DNA from: UBA7803 sp034522075
GTDB lineage: Bacteria; Pseudomonadota; Gammaproteobacteria; Pseudomonadales; Azotimanducaceae
Assembly (NCBI GenBank): GCA_034522075.1
Contig: JAXHLO010000014.1
Coordinates: 56,900-120,899, forward strand
DNA length: 64,000 nt
Direction: 5' to 3'
A program made the position numbers and the translations under genes. Each line of letters begins with the position of its first letter. The stretch's first letter is position 1. The notes beneath the pieces are model-generated. The model ran no database searches. It saw nothing but the letters and a program-made list of their open reading frames with translations, and was not told where the DNA came from. This document shows positions 1-8,939 of this stretch, piece by piece.

Positions 1-4
1 GTAA

Positions 5-88
5 AGGCATGGCTCGCGTGACCTTCTGGGGGCGCTGGCAATGGCCGTTACTGCCGGCGTGGGTTCCCTGTTCGGTGTGGTCGCATGA
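5..88 (+). CDS. C-terminal end of a small-residue-rich membrane protein (partial)
   Basis: An open frame ends in TGA at 86-88 and reads ...ALAMAVTAGVGSLFGVVA, a hydrophobic Gly/Ala-rich tail like the last membrane segment of a transporter; VIT/CCC1-type iron transporters end similarly, but this is only a resemblance. The same frame has TAA at 2-4, so either the true frame lies elsewhere upstream or a base is missing, as in several neighbours. It stops 22 nt before the next gene and was probably co-transcribed with it. The family cannot be decided from 27 codons. Confidence 0.3.
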   Translation, partial: RHGSRDLLGALAMAVTAGVGSLFGVVA

Positions 89-110
89 AGATCGACACGG
101 AGGTGCGCTG

Positions 111-922
111 ATGTGCGAATTGCTGGCCATGTCCTGCCGACATCCGGCCAGGCTAACGTCCTCCCTGACAGCCCTGGCCGCCCACGCCAGCGGTGACAGC
201 CGCAATCGCGACGGTTGGGGGCTGGCGTTTTATCAGGGGCGCGACGTCGCCCTGTATCGCGACACAACGCCAGCCGACACCTGCCCATTGGTCCCCTGGC
301 TGGAAGCAAACGGCCCGGCAACGACCTTATCGCTCGGGTATATACGCCACGCCACCCAAGGCGCCATCAATCTGGCCAACACCGGCCCCTTCTCGCGGGA
401 GCTCAATGGCCGCATTCATGTATTTACCCACAACGGCAACCTGAAATCTCTGGCACACTCATCGTTCGTCGGGAACGATTTTTTCAGCCGGTGGGCGAGA
501 CAGATTCGGAGTTGGCCTTTTGCCTGCTGCTGGATCGGATCAGACAACTGCCACACGCTCGTGGTCAGCTGCCATCCTTGCAAGCCAGACTGGATACAGT
601 GGCTGAAGTGGCTCTGGCGCTACGGGCACTGGGCCCAGCCAGTTTTCTCTATGCCGATGGCGATGTGCTGTTTGTGCACGCCGACCGGAGGCTGCAACCC
701 CTGACGGGTCAGGTCACTGCGCCAGCGCTTTATCGTCTGGAGTGTCCGGCCGGCAGAAAAGCGGTGCTGGTGCGCGATAGTGAATCAGCAGAAACAATAA
801 CGGCGCAGCGCGTGATCCTGCTGGCCAGCGTGCCACTCACCCACGAAGCCTGGATACCTATGCAGGAAGGTGAGGTTCTTGCGGTACGCCAGGGTGAAAT
901 CGTCGCGAGCGTGCAGTTGTGA
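111..922 (+). CDS. Class II glutamine amidotransferase, YafJ-like (frameshifted)
   Basis: Predicted Ntn-type glutamine amidotransferase of the YafJ/GATase type 2 group. The ATG at 111 follows a GGAGG at 99-103 and gives MCELLAMS, which places the nucleophile Cys2 at the mature N-terminus. Conserved blocks follow: RDGWGLAFY, GYIRHATQG, and THNGNLKS before the break. The reading frame changes between about 445 and 475, probably at the run of six T near 480, and resumes with FFQPVGETDSELAFCLLL, a conserved block of the family, through to TGA at 920-922. Both halves are otherwise normal, so one missing or extra base is likely. The substrate that accepts the ammonia is unknown. Confidence 0.8.
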
Positions 923-956
923 TTACCCAACCAAAACCTCTGATGCAGGATCTGCT

Positions 957-1380
957 ATGAGCGAAGCGAAAACCAAGATGACCTTTTCCGTCAGTGCGCG
1001 GCGCGTTGATGCCCACGGCAGTCTGGGCTCGTTGCAAAGACGCAGACGTCACTCTGGACACAGATCTGGCAGGCCGACCGGATGCCTTCAATCCGGCGGA
1101 ACTGCTGATGGCGGCACTGGCCGCTTGCATGATCAAAGGCATCGAACGGGTTGTTCCGATTCTAAAGTTCGAGCTGCAGGGGGTGGAAGTCCGCCTGCAC
1201 GGCGTGCGCCAGGATGTACCACCGAAAATGGAATCCATCGACTATGAAATCCTCGTCGATACGGATGAAAACGACCACCGACTCGAACTGCTGCACGACA
1301 ACGTGAAAAAGTACGGCACGGTTTTCAATACAGTGGCGCCGGGAACACAGCTACGCGGTGTGCTGAAGCGCCTCAACTGA
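957..1380 (+). CDS. OsmC-family protein (frameshifted)
   Basis: OsmC/Ohr-fold protein; family members reduce organic peroxides or are uncharacterised thiol proteins. The N-terminus MTFSVSARRVDAHGS is read from ATG 957. After a one-base surplus near 1031-1033 (TCGTTGC where TCGTGC would keep frame) the second frame continues CKDADVTLDTDLAG, then the typical helix PAELLMAALAACMIKGIE and ends ...GVLKRLN at TGA 1378-1380. A Cys sits in the helix as in OsmC, while the other conserved Cys region is represented only by CKDA. It lies 34 nt after the amidotransferase and 20 nt before the ferredoxin reductase, so one transcript is likely. Confidence 0.8.
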
Positions 1381-1400
1381 TACTTCAAGAGGAAGCTGTC

Positions 1401-2487
1401 ATGCCCGATCCCAAATTCACAAAACCCTGGCACGGCGTACCACGCGAACACATTCACTGGAACCCGACCATCATTGAAGATGCTTGCATCGGCTGCGGCA
1501 CCTGCGTCACGGGCTGCAGCCGCCTGGTTTACCGCTATGATTTTGAGCGCAAGAAACCCGTTGTAGTCGACCCGCTCAATTGCATGGTTGGCTGTACCAC
1601 TTGCGCCAATATCTGCCCGGCGCATGCCATTGCCTTTCCGTCACTTGATTCGGTGTTAGCGCTCGAAGCGCGGGCGGACGTGCGGCATGCCGTGGAAGAC
1701 GACCTGCTGGCGCGTCGCGATGTGCTCGAATCGCCACTAACCATTCCACACCCTGATCGCATCATCACCCTGAGCGTTTCTGCGATTGATCGAAGCACCG
1801 CCAATGTCATCCGGGTGACGCTGACGCCGGTGACGCCGGGTGAGTGTTTCTGTGAGTTTTCTGCCGGCCAATACCTTGAGCTTTGGAAACCGGATTCGTC
1901 CCACCTTTCTCGCGCGTACTCGATTGCCAATGCCCCCCACGCTGATGGCAGTATCGATCTGCATATCCGGCGCGTAGAGAGTGGCCGCTTTACGACCTGG
2001 GCTTTTGACGACATGAAAGTCGGCGACCACTTGCAGGCACGCGGACCCTTGGGCGATTTCACCATGCGCTCCGTCCCGGATGTGCCGTTATTGTTTATCG
2101 CCGGGGGCACCGGGTTGGCGCCGGTGCTGGCACTGTTGGAACAACAGGTGCAACTTTTCCCCGAGCGCGACATGGTGCTGCTGTGGGGAATGCGCAACGT
2201 AGCGGATTTCTACGCTACTGACACATTGCAGGCACTCGCCGCGCGGGCACCGCAACTGCGCATAGTGCTGGTCGCAGAAACACTGCTGACGAGAAGTTCT
2301 GATTCAGAACATCTGCATTTCATCCAAGGGGGATGTACTTGACGCGCTGGAAGAAAATGGCTTGCTGAACGGACAACGCGATATTTATGCCGCCGGCCCA
2401 CCTACCATGTTGCGCGCGCTTGCTCGGGCGCTGGATGAACGCAAGGTCGGCAAGGATCGGGTGCACATGGATTCTTTTGGAGTTTGA
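1401..2487 (+). CDS. Two-[4Fe-4S] ferredoxin fused to an FAD/NAD(P) reductase (frameshifted near its 3' end)
   Basis: Electron-transfer protein of about 361 residues. Residues 29-39 give CX2CX2CX3C and residues 61-72 give CX3CX2CX3C, which together would bind two [4Fe-4S] clusters. A ferredoxin-NADP reductase-type module follows, with the FAD-binding RAYS at 171-174, GPLGDF at 215-220 and the nucleotide-binding GGTGLAP at 235-241, as in reductase components of oxygenases. The frame breaks at about 2300-2335 (a run of five G at 2328-2332). The continuation DALEENGLLNG...DIYAAGPPTML carries the conserved C-terminal end and stops at 2485-2487. Partner oxidase or oxygenase is not in the window. 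It overlaps the upstream leader of the CDF gene. Confidence 0.8.
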
Positions 2488-2507
2488 GCATTCGGAACGG
2501 CGATCTT

Positions 2508-3404
2508 ATGAGCCATGAGCACAATCATGCCCCCGCCAACTACGGCAAAGCGTTTGCTATCGGCATTACGCTCAATCTCGCATTTGTCCTGATTGAGGCG
2601 TTTTACGGCTGGCAAGCCGCATCGTTGGCGTTGCTCGCTGATGCGGCTCACAATCTCAGTGATGTCGGCGGCCTGCTGCTGGCCTGGGCGGCCTTTGCAG
2701 CCGCCCGGTTGAAACCCAACTCCCGGCACACTTACGGCTGGCGACGGGGGTCGATTCTGGCCAGCTTTGCCAATGCCATTATCCTGCTGGTCGCCATGGG
2801 ATCACTGGCCTGGGAGGCGGTCCAGCGTTTACAGACTCCCAGTTCGATTGATGCCGCAACCGTGATGCTGGTCGCCGGGATAGGCGTCATCATCAACACC
2901 GCTACGGCCTGGCTGTTCCTCGCGGGCAGCAAGGGCGACTTGAATATTCGCGGCGCCTTCCTGCACATGGCGGCGGATGCGCTGGTATCTGTTGGCGTGG
3001 TGATTGCGGGCGCACTGTACCTATGGCAAGGCTGGACGTGGATCGACCCGGCGGTCAGCCTACTGATTGCCCTGGTGGTGGTGCTTGGCACCTGGTCGCT
3101 GTTCCACCGCTCGCTGCATCTGCTGTTTGACGGCGTTCCCGACGGCATCGACATCGCGGCAGTGCGCCAAAGCCTGCTGGATATTGCCGGCGTCCGCGCT
3201 GTTCACGACCTGCACGTCTGGGCGATGAGCACCGCTGAAAACGCGCTCACGGCCCACCTCGTCATTGAGGCGGACACCGATCGTGATGAGTTGCTGCGCC
3301 AGGCGATGGATAGCCTGCATGAGAAGTTTGAACTTCGACACGTCGCGTTGCAGTGTGAGTCTCAGGCCTTCGCCAGCCATTGCCGAATGAACGAGGCGTG
3401 CTGA
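2508..3404 (+). CDS. Cation diffusion facilitator (CDF) family metal exporter, CzcD/ZitB-like
   Basis: Inner-membrane divalent-metal/proton antiporter of 298 residues, probably Zn2+ (possibly also Cd2+ or Co2+). It begins with a His-rich stretch MSHEHNHAP and has six predicted membrane segments. The TM2 metal site is LLADAAHNLSDVGG (His48 and Asp52) and the TM5 site is LHMAADALVS. The cytoplasmic domain reads VRAVHDLHVWAMS, the usual CDF C-terminal fold. The ATG at 2508 gives the family's normal length; an in-frame TTG at 2484 overlapping the previous stop would add eight unconserved residues. A 6-bp inverted repeat (GGCGCC-CTG-GGCGCC, 3406-3420) lies just after the stop, without a T-run. Confidence 0.88.
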   Translation: MSHEHNHAPANYGKAFAIGITLNLAFVLIEAFYGWQAASLALLADAAHNLSDVGGLLLAWAAFAAARLKPNSRHTYGWRRGSILASFANAIILLVAMGSLAWEAVQRLQTPSSIDAATVMLVAGIGVIINTATAWLFLAGSKGDLNIRGAFLHMAADALVSVGVVIAGALYLWQGWTWIDPAVSLLIALVVVLGTWSLFHRSLHLLFDGVPDGIDIAAVRQSLLDIAGVRAVHDLHVWAMSTAENALTAHLVIEADTDRDELLRQAMDSLHEKFELRHVALQCESQAFASHCRMNEAC

Positions 3405-3820
3405 GGCGCCCTGGGCGCCGGGTATGCGGCAACAGATCCTGCAAAATCTCGCCGTGCGGCTTATAAGGCATTTCTTGGCAAGATTGCGAAACGTGGCCAG
3501 CTTCATTGTGCTCTGATTCGCCTCCACGGCATAACGCCGATCGTGCCAGCAGGTGAAGGGCGCCTTGTCGATTAGTGTCGGCAATTCTTTATAGCGTTCG
3601 GGTTAGTAAGTACGCCTTGATCGTTACTTCAGCCGCCCACGTCACTACCGTGCGTAGCGGGCAGTGAGGCGGGCAGCGCAATATTTAGCGACAGTTTTCG
3701 TGGTGCTTTGGGTCGATTTGGTTTTTGCCCCGTTTCTTCTGGAAACGGCGATTAGCAGCAATTTCTGAGCATGGTATTTTCATGGTACGAACACTTACCT
3801 CCCTAAATAAGCAACTGATA
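3405..3820. other. Gene-free stretch, compositional boundary
   Basis: About 415 nt without a supportable gene. It begins with the GGCGCC inverted repeat after the CDF gene, becomes progressively AT-richer and ends at the tadA promoter. A perfect 7-bp hairpin (CCGTTTC-TTCTG-GAAACGG) lies at 3730-3748. Minus-strand reading of 3405-3590 gives an open frame, but I recognise no family in it. The DNA to the left is visibly less GC-rich than the DNA from 3,850 onward, so this may be the edge of an acquired segment or an assembly joint. Confidence 0.5.
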
Positions 3821-3849
3821 TTAATAATAAAAAAATTCTCGTTTACAAT
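3821..3849 (+). promoter_or_regulatory. Sigma-70 type promoter of tadA-purL
   Basis: TTAATA at 3821-3826 and TACAAT at 3844-3849 are separated by 17 nt inside a very AT-rich stretch. The expected start point is near 3856, which would give a leader of only about 20 nt before the tadA GTG. The -10 box matches the consensus at 5 of 6 positions and the -35 box at 4 of 6. Confidence 0.55.
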
Positions 3850-3875
3850 CGAGCGGGAGTGAGGCGGATGGGCCG

Positions 3876-4367
3876 GTGACGGACCATGAGACGTGGATGG
3901 GCCGGGCGCTGGAACTGGCGCAGGCGGCCGCAGCCGATGAGATTCCTGTCGGCGCCGTGGTGGTGCGCGACGGCCAGGTGCTGGGTGAAGCGAGCAACGC
4001 CTCGGTGGCGGCCACGGACCCCACCGCCCACGCGGAAATACTGGCCCTGCGCGAAGCGGCCCGGCGGGTGGGCAACTACCGGCTGCCCGGCGCCACGCTC
4101 TACGTGACCATCGAGCCCTGTACCATGTGTGCCGGCGCGCTGGTCCACGCGCGTATTGCCACCCTGGTCTATGGCGCCACGGAGCCGCGGGCCGGCGCGG
4201 TGGTGAGCGCCGGCGCGCTGCAGATCGGTCTCAACCACCGGGTGGCGGTGGTCGGCGGTGTGCTGGCAGAACCGGCCGGTGAGCTGTTGCGGGCCTTCTT
4301 CGCCAGCCGGCGGCGCCGCGGCGGTGCTGATGCCGATTCCTCTCAAGTCAACGAGCCTGATACATGA
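3876..4367 (+). CDS. tadA: tRNA-specific adenosine deaminase TadA
   Basis: Zinc-dependent deaminase that converts adenosine-34 to inosine in tRNA-Arg(ACG). The zinc and catalytic signature is complete: HAE at residues 52-54 (His ligand, proton-shuttling Glu) and PCTMC at 81-85 (two Cys ligands). The 163-residue length is normal. The start is GTG 3876, preceded by a purine-rich GGGAGTGAGG about 13 nt upstream; the next in-frame ATG would remove seven residues before a conserved helix. Its stop overlaps the purL ATG in an ATGA (4364-4367), so the two genes are translationally coupled. tadA beside purL is common in gammaproteobacteria. Confidence 0.95.
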   Translation: MTDHETWMGRALELAQAAAADEIPVGAVVVRDGQVLGEASNASVAATDPTAHAEILALREAARRVGNYRLPGATLYVTIEPCTMCAGALVHARIATLVYGATEPRAGAVVSAGALQIGLNHRVAVVGGVLAEPAGELLRAFFASRRRRGGADADSSQVNEPDT

Positions 4368-7300
4368 CCGACGTAGTCCTCCTGCCCGGGCCGCCGGCCC
4401 TGTCCCGCTTTCGCCTCGATAAGCTGCGCGACCGGCTCGGTCGGACGGGGCCGCCGATGCCGAGTTCACCGTGGGCGCTGGCCGAGCACCCTGGTCGACG
4501 CGCAGCCTGCGCTGCACCAGCCTGCTGCAGTACGGCCCCGCGGCCGATGTGCCGCAGCGGGGCGGCAGCCACGTCGCCACGGTGGTGCCGCGCCAGGGCA
4601 CCATTTCGCCCTGGTCGAGCAAGGCGACGGACATCTTCCGTATCTGTGATCTGGCCAGGGTCACCCGCGTGGAGCGCGGTGTGCGCTGGTACATGGACCC
4701 TGCGGCCGCGCAGCGCGCCGACCTGTCCGTGCTGTTCGACCGCATGACCGAACAGCTCATCGACGAGGCGCGGCTGGCCAGCGTGTTCGAGGATGCTGCG
4801 CCGCGGCCGTTGGCCACGGTGCCGCTGCTCGGCGAAGGCCGCCAGGCTCTGGAGACGGCCAACCGGACCCTCGGTCTGGCGCTGTCCGACGACGAGATCG
4901 ACTACCTGCTGGAGCGCCTACCGGAGGCTGGAACGCGATCCCACGCGATGTCGGAGCTGATGATGTTCGCCCAGGCGAACTCCGAGCACTGCCGTCACAA
5001 GATATTCAACGCCGACCTGGATCGATCGACGGCGAGACGCAGCCGCGCAGTCGCTCGTTCGACATGATCCGCAACACCTCACGAGCCAGACAGCCGACGG
5101 CGTGCTCTCCGCCTACCGGGACAACGCCGCCGTGCTGGAGGGCTCCGCAGCCGGCGGTTCTGACCCGGACCCGAGCATCGCAGCTACCGCTATCACAGGA
5201 ACCGACAGTCACATCCTGATGAAGGTGGAAACCCACAATCATCCGACGGCGATTGCCCCGTATTCCGGTGCCGCCACCGGCTCCGGCGGCGAGATCCGCG
5301 ACGAAGGGGCCACCGGCAGCGGCGGCAAGCCCAAGGCCGGCCTGACCGGTTTCACCGCCTCGCAACCTGCAGCATACCCGGTTACGCGCAGCCCTGGGAG
5401 AGCCAGACACCGGCACGCCGGGCGCATCGCCTCGGCGCTGGACATCATGCTCGACGGGCCCATCGGCGCGGCGGCCTTCAACAACGAATTCGGCCGCCCG
5501 AACTCTGGCCGGCTACTTCCGCACGCTTCGAGCAGCGCGGCCGGTGCGAACGGCGGCAGGTGCCGCGGTTACCACAAGCCCATCATGATCGCCGGCGGCC
5601 TGGGCAATATCCGCGAGCGACCACGTCGCAGAAGGATCGATTCCCGCCGGCGCGCAGCTCATCGTGCTGGGCGGCCCCGCCATGCTGATCGGCCTGGGCG
5701 GCGGCGCGGCCTCCTCCATGGCCGCCGGCGCCAGTGCGACGGAGCTGGACTTCGCCTCCGTGCAGCGCGGCAACCCGGAGATGGAGCGCCGCTGCCAGGA
5801 AGTGATCGATCGCTGCTGGCGGCTGGGCGCGGACAACCCCATCGCTCTCCATCCACGACGTGGGCGCCGGCGGCCTGTCCAACGCCTTGCCCGAGCTGGT
5901 CCATGACGCCGGGCGCGGCGGACGTTTCGAGCTGCGCGACGTGCCCAACGCCGAGCCGGGCATGTCGCCGCTGGAGATCTGGTGCAACGAGGCCCAGGAG
6001 CGCTATGTGCTGGCCGTGGCGCCGGACGACCTGGACGCGCTTCGACGCCATCTGCGCGCGCGAGCGCTGCCCGTTATGCCGTGGTCGGCGAGGCCACCGA
6101 CGAGCGTGCACCTGCGCGTGGACCGATCGACACTTCGGCAATCACGCCGGTCGACCTGCCGCTGGACGTGCTGTTCGGCAAGCCGCCGCGCATGCAGCGC
6201 GATTTCCGCCGCCGGCAGCCCGCCCGCGCGCCGCTCGAGTTCGAGCACCTGGATCTGGCTGAGGCCATTGGCCGGGTGCTGCGCTTTCCGGCGGTGGCCA
6301 GCAAGCAGTTTCTCGATCACCATCGGCGACCGCACGCGTCACCGGCCTGGTCGCGCGGCGACCAGATGGTCGGGCCCTGGCAGGTGCCGGTGGCCGATGT
6401 AGCGGTCACCCTGGCGGGCTACGGCAGCCGCCGCGGGGAAGCCTTCGCCATGGGCGAACGGCCGCCGCTGGCGTTGATCGACCCGGCGGCCTCGGCGCGC
6501 ATGGCGGTGACCGAGGCGCTGACCAACCTGTGCGCGGCACCGGTGGCGGACCTGGGACGAACCGTTCTGTCGGCCAATTGGATGGCCGCGGTCGGCGGCG
6601 ACGCCGACGAACGGCGCTGTTCGACGCCGTACGTACCGTCGGCATGGAACTCTGCCCGGCCCTGGGCATAGCCGTGCCGGTGGGCAAGGACAGCCTGTCC
6701 ATGCGCACGCGCTGGGATACCGGCGAAGTCGCGTCGCCCCTGACGCTCATCGCTTCGGCCTTTGCGCCGGTGGACGACGCGGCCTTGACCCTCACCCCGC
6801 AGTTGCACCGCGCTGCCGGTGAGACCCGTCTGCTGCTCATCGATCTGGGCCGCGGCCGTAACCGTCTGGGCGGCAGCGCCCTGGCCCAGTGCTACGGTCA
6901 ACTGGGCGATCAGGCCCCGGATCTGGACGATCCGGCGGATCTGACCCAGTTCTTTCACGCCGTGCAGGCGGAAAACCGCGCCGGCCGCCTGCTCGCGTAT
7001 CACGACCGCTCTGATGGCGGTCTGCTGGCCTGTGTGCTGGAAATGGCATTTGCCGGGCGCCTTGGTGTCGATGTGGATCTGACGCCGCTGGGCGAGGCGC
7101 TGCCGGCGCTGTTCGCCGAAGAGGCCGGCGCCGTGGTGCAGGTGCGGGCCGCCGACGCGGCAGCCGTACGGGCCGCGTTGGGCGGGATTCCATGCATGGA
7201 CATCGGTGCGCCGCGGGACGACGAACGCATTGTCCTGCGCCACAGCGGCGAGGTGCTGTTCGATGCGCCGCGCGCGGCCCTGCAGCGGCAGTGGGCCGAA

Positions 7301-8224
7301 GTCAGCCACCGGCTGCAGCGGCTGCGCGACGATCCCCAGTGTGCGGACGAGGAATTCGAGCAGATCGGCGCCGACGACCCGGGCATGTCCTGCCGGCTGT
7401 CCTTCGACCCGGCCGATGACGTGGCCGCGCCATTTGTGGGCCGCGCTCGGCCGCGTATCGCCATCCTGCGCGAGCAGGGAGTCAACGGGCAGATCGAGAT
7501 GGCCGCCGCCTTCGAGCGCGCCGGGTTCGAACCCGTCGACGTGCACATGAGCGAGCTGCTGGCGGGTTCCGTGGCTCTGCTGGACTTTCCGGCACTGGTG
7601 GCCTGCGGCGGCTTTTCCTACGGCGACGTGCTCGGCGGCGGCGGCGGCTGGGCCAAGAGCGTGCTGTATCACGATGCGGTACGCGAGCAGTTCGCGCATT
7701 TCTTTGACAGTGACCGGCTGGCCCTGGGCGTGTGCAACGGCTGCCAGATGATGGCAACCCTGAAGGAGGTCATTCCCCAAGCAACAGCCTGGCCGCGTTT
7801 CGTGCGCAACCGCTCCGAGCAGTTCGAGGGCCGCACCTCCCTGGTACGGATAGCGGACAACGCCTCGCCCTGGCTGTCCGGTATGGCGGGGAGCGTCCTG
7901 CCCATAGCCGTGGCCCATGGCGAAGGCCGCGCCGAATTTGCTGATGCGGCAGCGGCAGCCGCGTTCTTCCGCGACTGCGCCGGCCAGGTGTGCGTGGAAT
8001 ACGTCGACAATCACCATCAGGTGACCGAACGCTACCCGGCCAACCCCAACGGGGCACCGCACGGCCTGGCGGGACTCACGGCCGCGGACGGCCGGGTGCT
8101 GGTGATGATGCCCCATCCCGAGCGGGTCTATCAGGCGCTTACCAATGCCTGGCGGGATCCAGCCTGGACCGAGGATGGTCCGTGGCTGCGAATGTTCCGC
8201 AATGCCCGGGTAGCCCTGGGCTGA
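4364..8224 (+). pseudogene. purL: Phosphoribosylformylglycinamidine synthase PurL, 5' half multiply frameshifted
   Basis: Large gammaproteobacterial PurL (FGAM synthase) that makes formylglycinamidine ribonucleotide from FGAR, glutamine and ATP in purine synthesis. Family blocks occur in order but hop between all three frames: GTISPWSSKATDI, FAQANSEHCRHKIFNAD, KVETHNHPTAI, AATGSGGEIRDEGATG, GYHKPIMIAGGLGNI, GGGAASSMAAG, HDVGAGGLSNALPEL, DQMVGPWQVPVADVA. At least fifteen one-base shifts fall between about 4440 and 6620. From about 6620 to TGA 8222-8224 the frame is clean. That part includes LLAYHDRSDGGLL and the glutaminase domain with GGFSYGDVLG, the nucleophile in LGVCNGCQM and the C-terminal HPERV. 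The amino-acid blocks are well preserved, so sequencing error is more likely than old decay. As given, no full enzyme can be made. Confidence 0.85.
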
Positions 8225-8243
8225 CGGCCGCGGCCTCACGCTT

Positions 8244-8576
8244 TCAGCGCATGGACGAATACACCGGGCGCTCCACGCCGCCGCGCGGTTTGTCCCGGGT
8301 CTCGATGCGCATCAGCCGGCCATTCTCGAACATCAGTTCACGGCGGAAGCGGTTGTCGCCCAGGTGGTAAGTCCACAGATTGACGCGTACGAAATATCCC
8401 GGATAACGGTAGTCGGTCCAGCCCTGCTCGAACTCCGGATCGCCGCAGCGCTCCAGGACTTCGAGGGGCGTCATGCCGCGGCCCACCAGGTCTGTGTCGC
8501 AGCGAAAGCCGGCCGCGGTGGGAACCACCACCAGCCAGGCCGCCAGCCACACCAGTGTGCACAGTGCCCATCGCAT
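8244..8576 (-). CDS. DUF2845 family secreted protein
   Basis: Small exported protein of 110 residues. Residues 1-22 form a signal peptide (MRWALCTLVWLAAWLVVVP then TAAG), followed directly by FRCDTDLVGRGMTPLEVLERCGDP, split here as FRCDTDLV and EVLERCGDP, the hallmark of DUF2845. Two Cys residues could form a disulfide in the periplasm. Function unknown in the family. It is convergent with purL, with 19 nt between the stops. Confidence 0.75.
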   Translation of the reverse strand: MRWALCTLVWLAAWLVVVPTAAGFRCDTDLVGRGMTPLEVLERCGDPEFEQGWTDYRYPGYFVRVNLWTYHLGDNRFRRELMFENGRLMRIETRDKPRGGVERPVYSSMR

Positions 8577-8649
8577 GGCCCCATCCTACCCGGACGGCCT
8601 GAACCTGCAATGAATGTCCGACAGCGCCGGTTGCGGTGGGCTCCCTGGG

Positions 8650-8859
8650 CTATGGCAGCGGCGCGTTGTCCCGCTCCCGCCGTTTCGGGCTCGCCCGCTT
8701 GAGCAGCTCCCAGACGGGGATGGCTGCGAGGCCGCCGACGATTCCGCCGGCGTAACTCGGCAGAGTGACGCTGAACATTGCCTGCCAGATCAAGCCGGCC
8801 AGATAGCTGGCGATGAACATGGCGATTAGGGTCACGACCAGTCTTTGCCAGAGAGACAT
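8650..8859 (-). CDS. Small two-segment membrane protein (69 aa), unknown function
   Basis: The minus-strand ATG is preceded by AAGGAGG five nt upstream, a strong ribosome site that supports a real gene. The product has two hydrophobic segments (about residues 5-27 and 33-52, the second GGIVGGLAAIPVWELL) and a charged, Lys/Arg-rich C-terminal tail. It lies between larC and the DUF2845 gene on the same strand. I recognise no family. Confidence 0.55.
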   Translation of the reverse strand: MSLWQRLVVTLIAMFIASYLAGLIWQAMFSVTLPSYAGGIVGGLAAIPVWELLKRASPKRRERDNAPLP

Positions 8860-8939
8860 GGGGCCTCCTTTTGCTTACCGTTTGTCGGGAAATCCCTGCA
8901 TGACGCCGCCAACACCCACTGAGATGCCGACGCTGCCGA

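Noticed and set aside
3405..3590. Minus-strand open reading (CWHDRRYAVEANQSTMKLAT...) as a transposase remnant
   Set aside because: It has a protein-like look, but I could not assign it to a transposase family and no inverted terminal repeats or target duplications are visible.
4364..8224. Programmed frameshifting in purL
   Set aside because: Far too many shifts in both directions, without slippery sites; no PurL is known to work that way.
6419..8239. 606-codon minus-strand open frame opposite the clean half of purL
   Set aside because: Same cause: antisense of a GC-rich conserved gene, low-complexity His/Gly/Gln-rich product.
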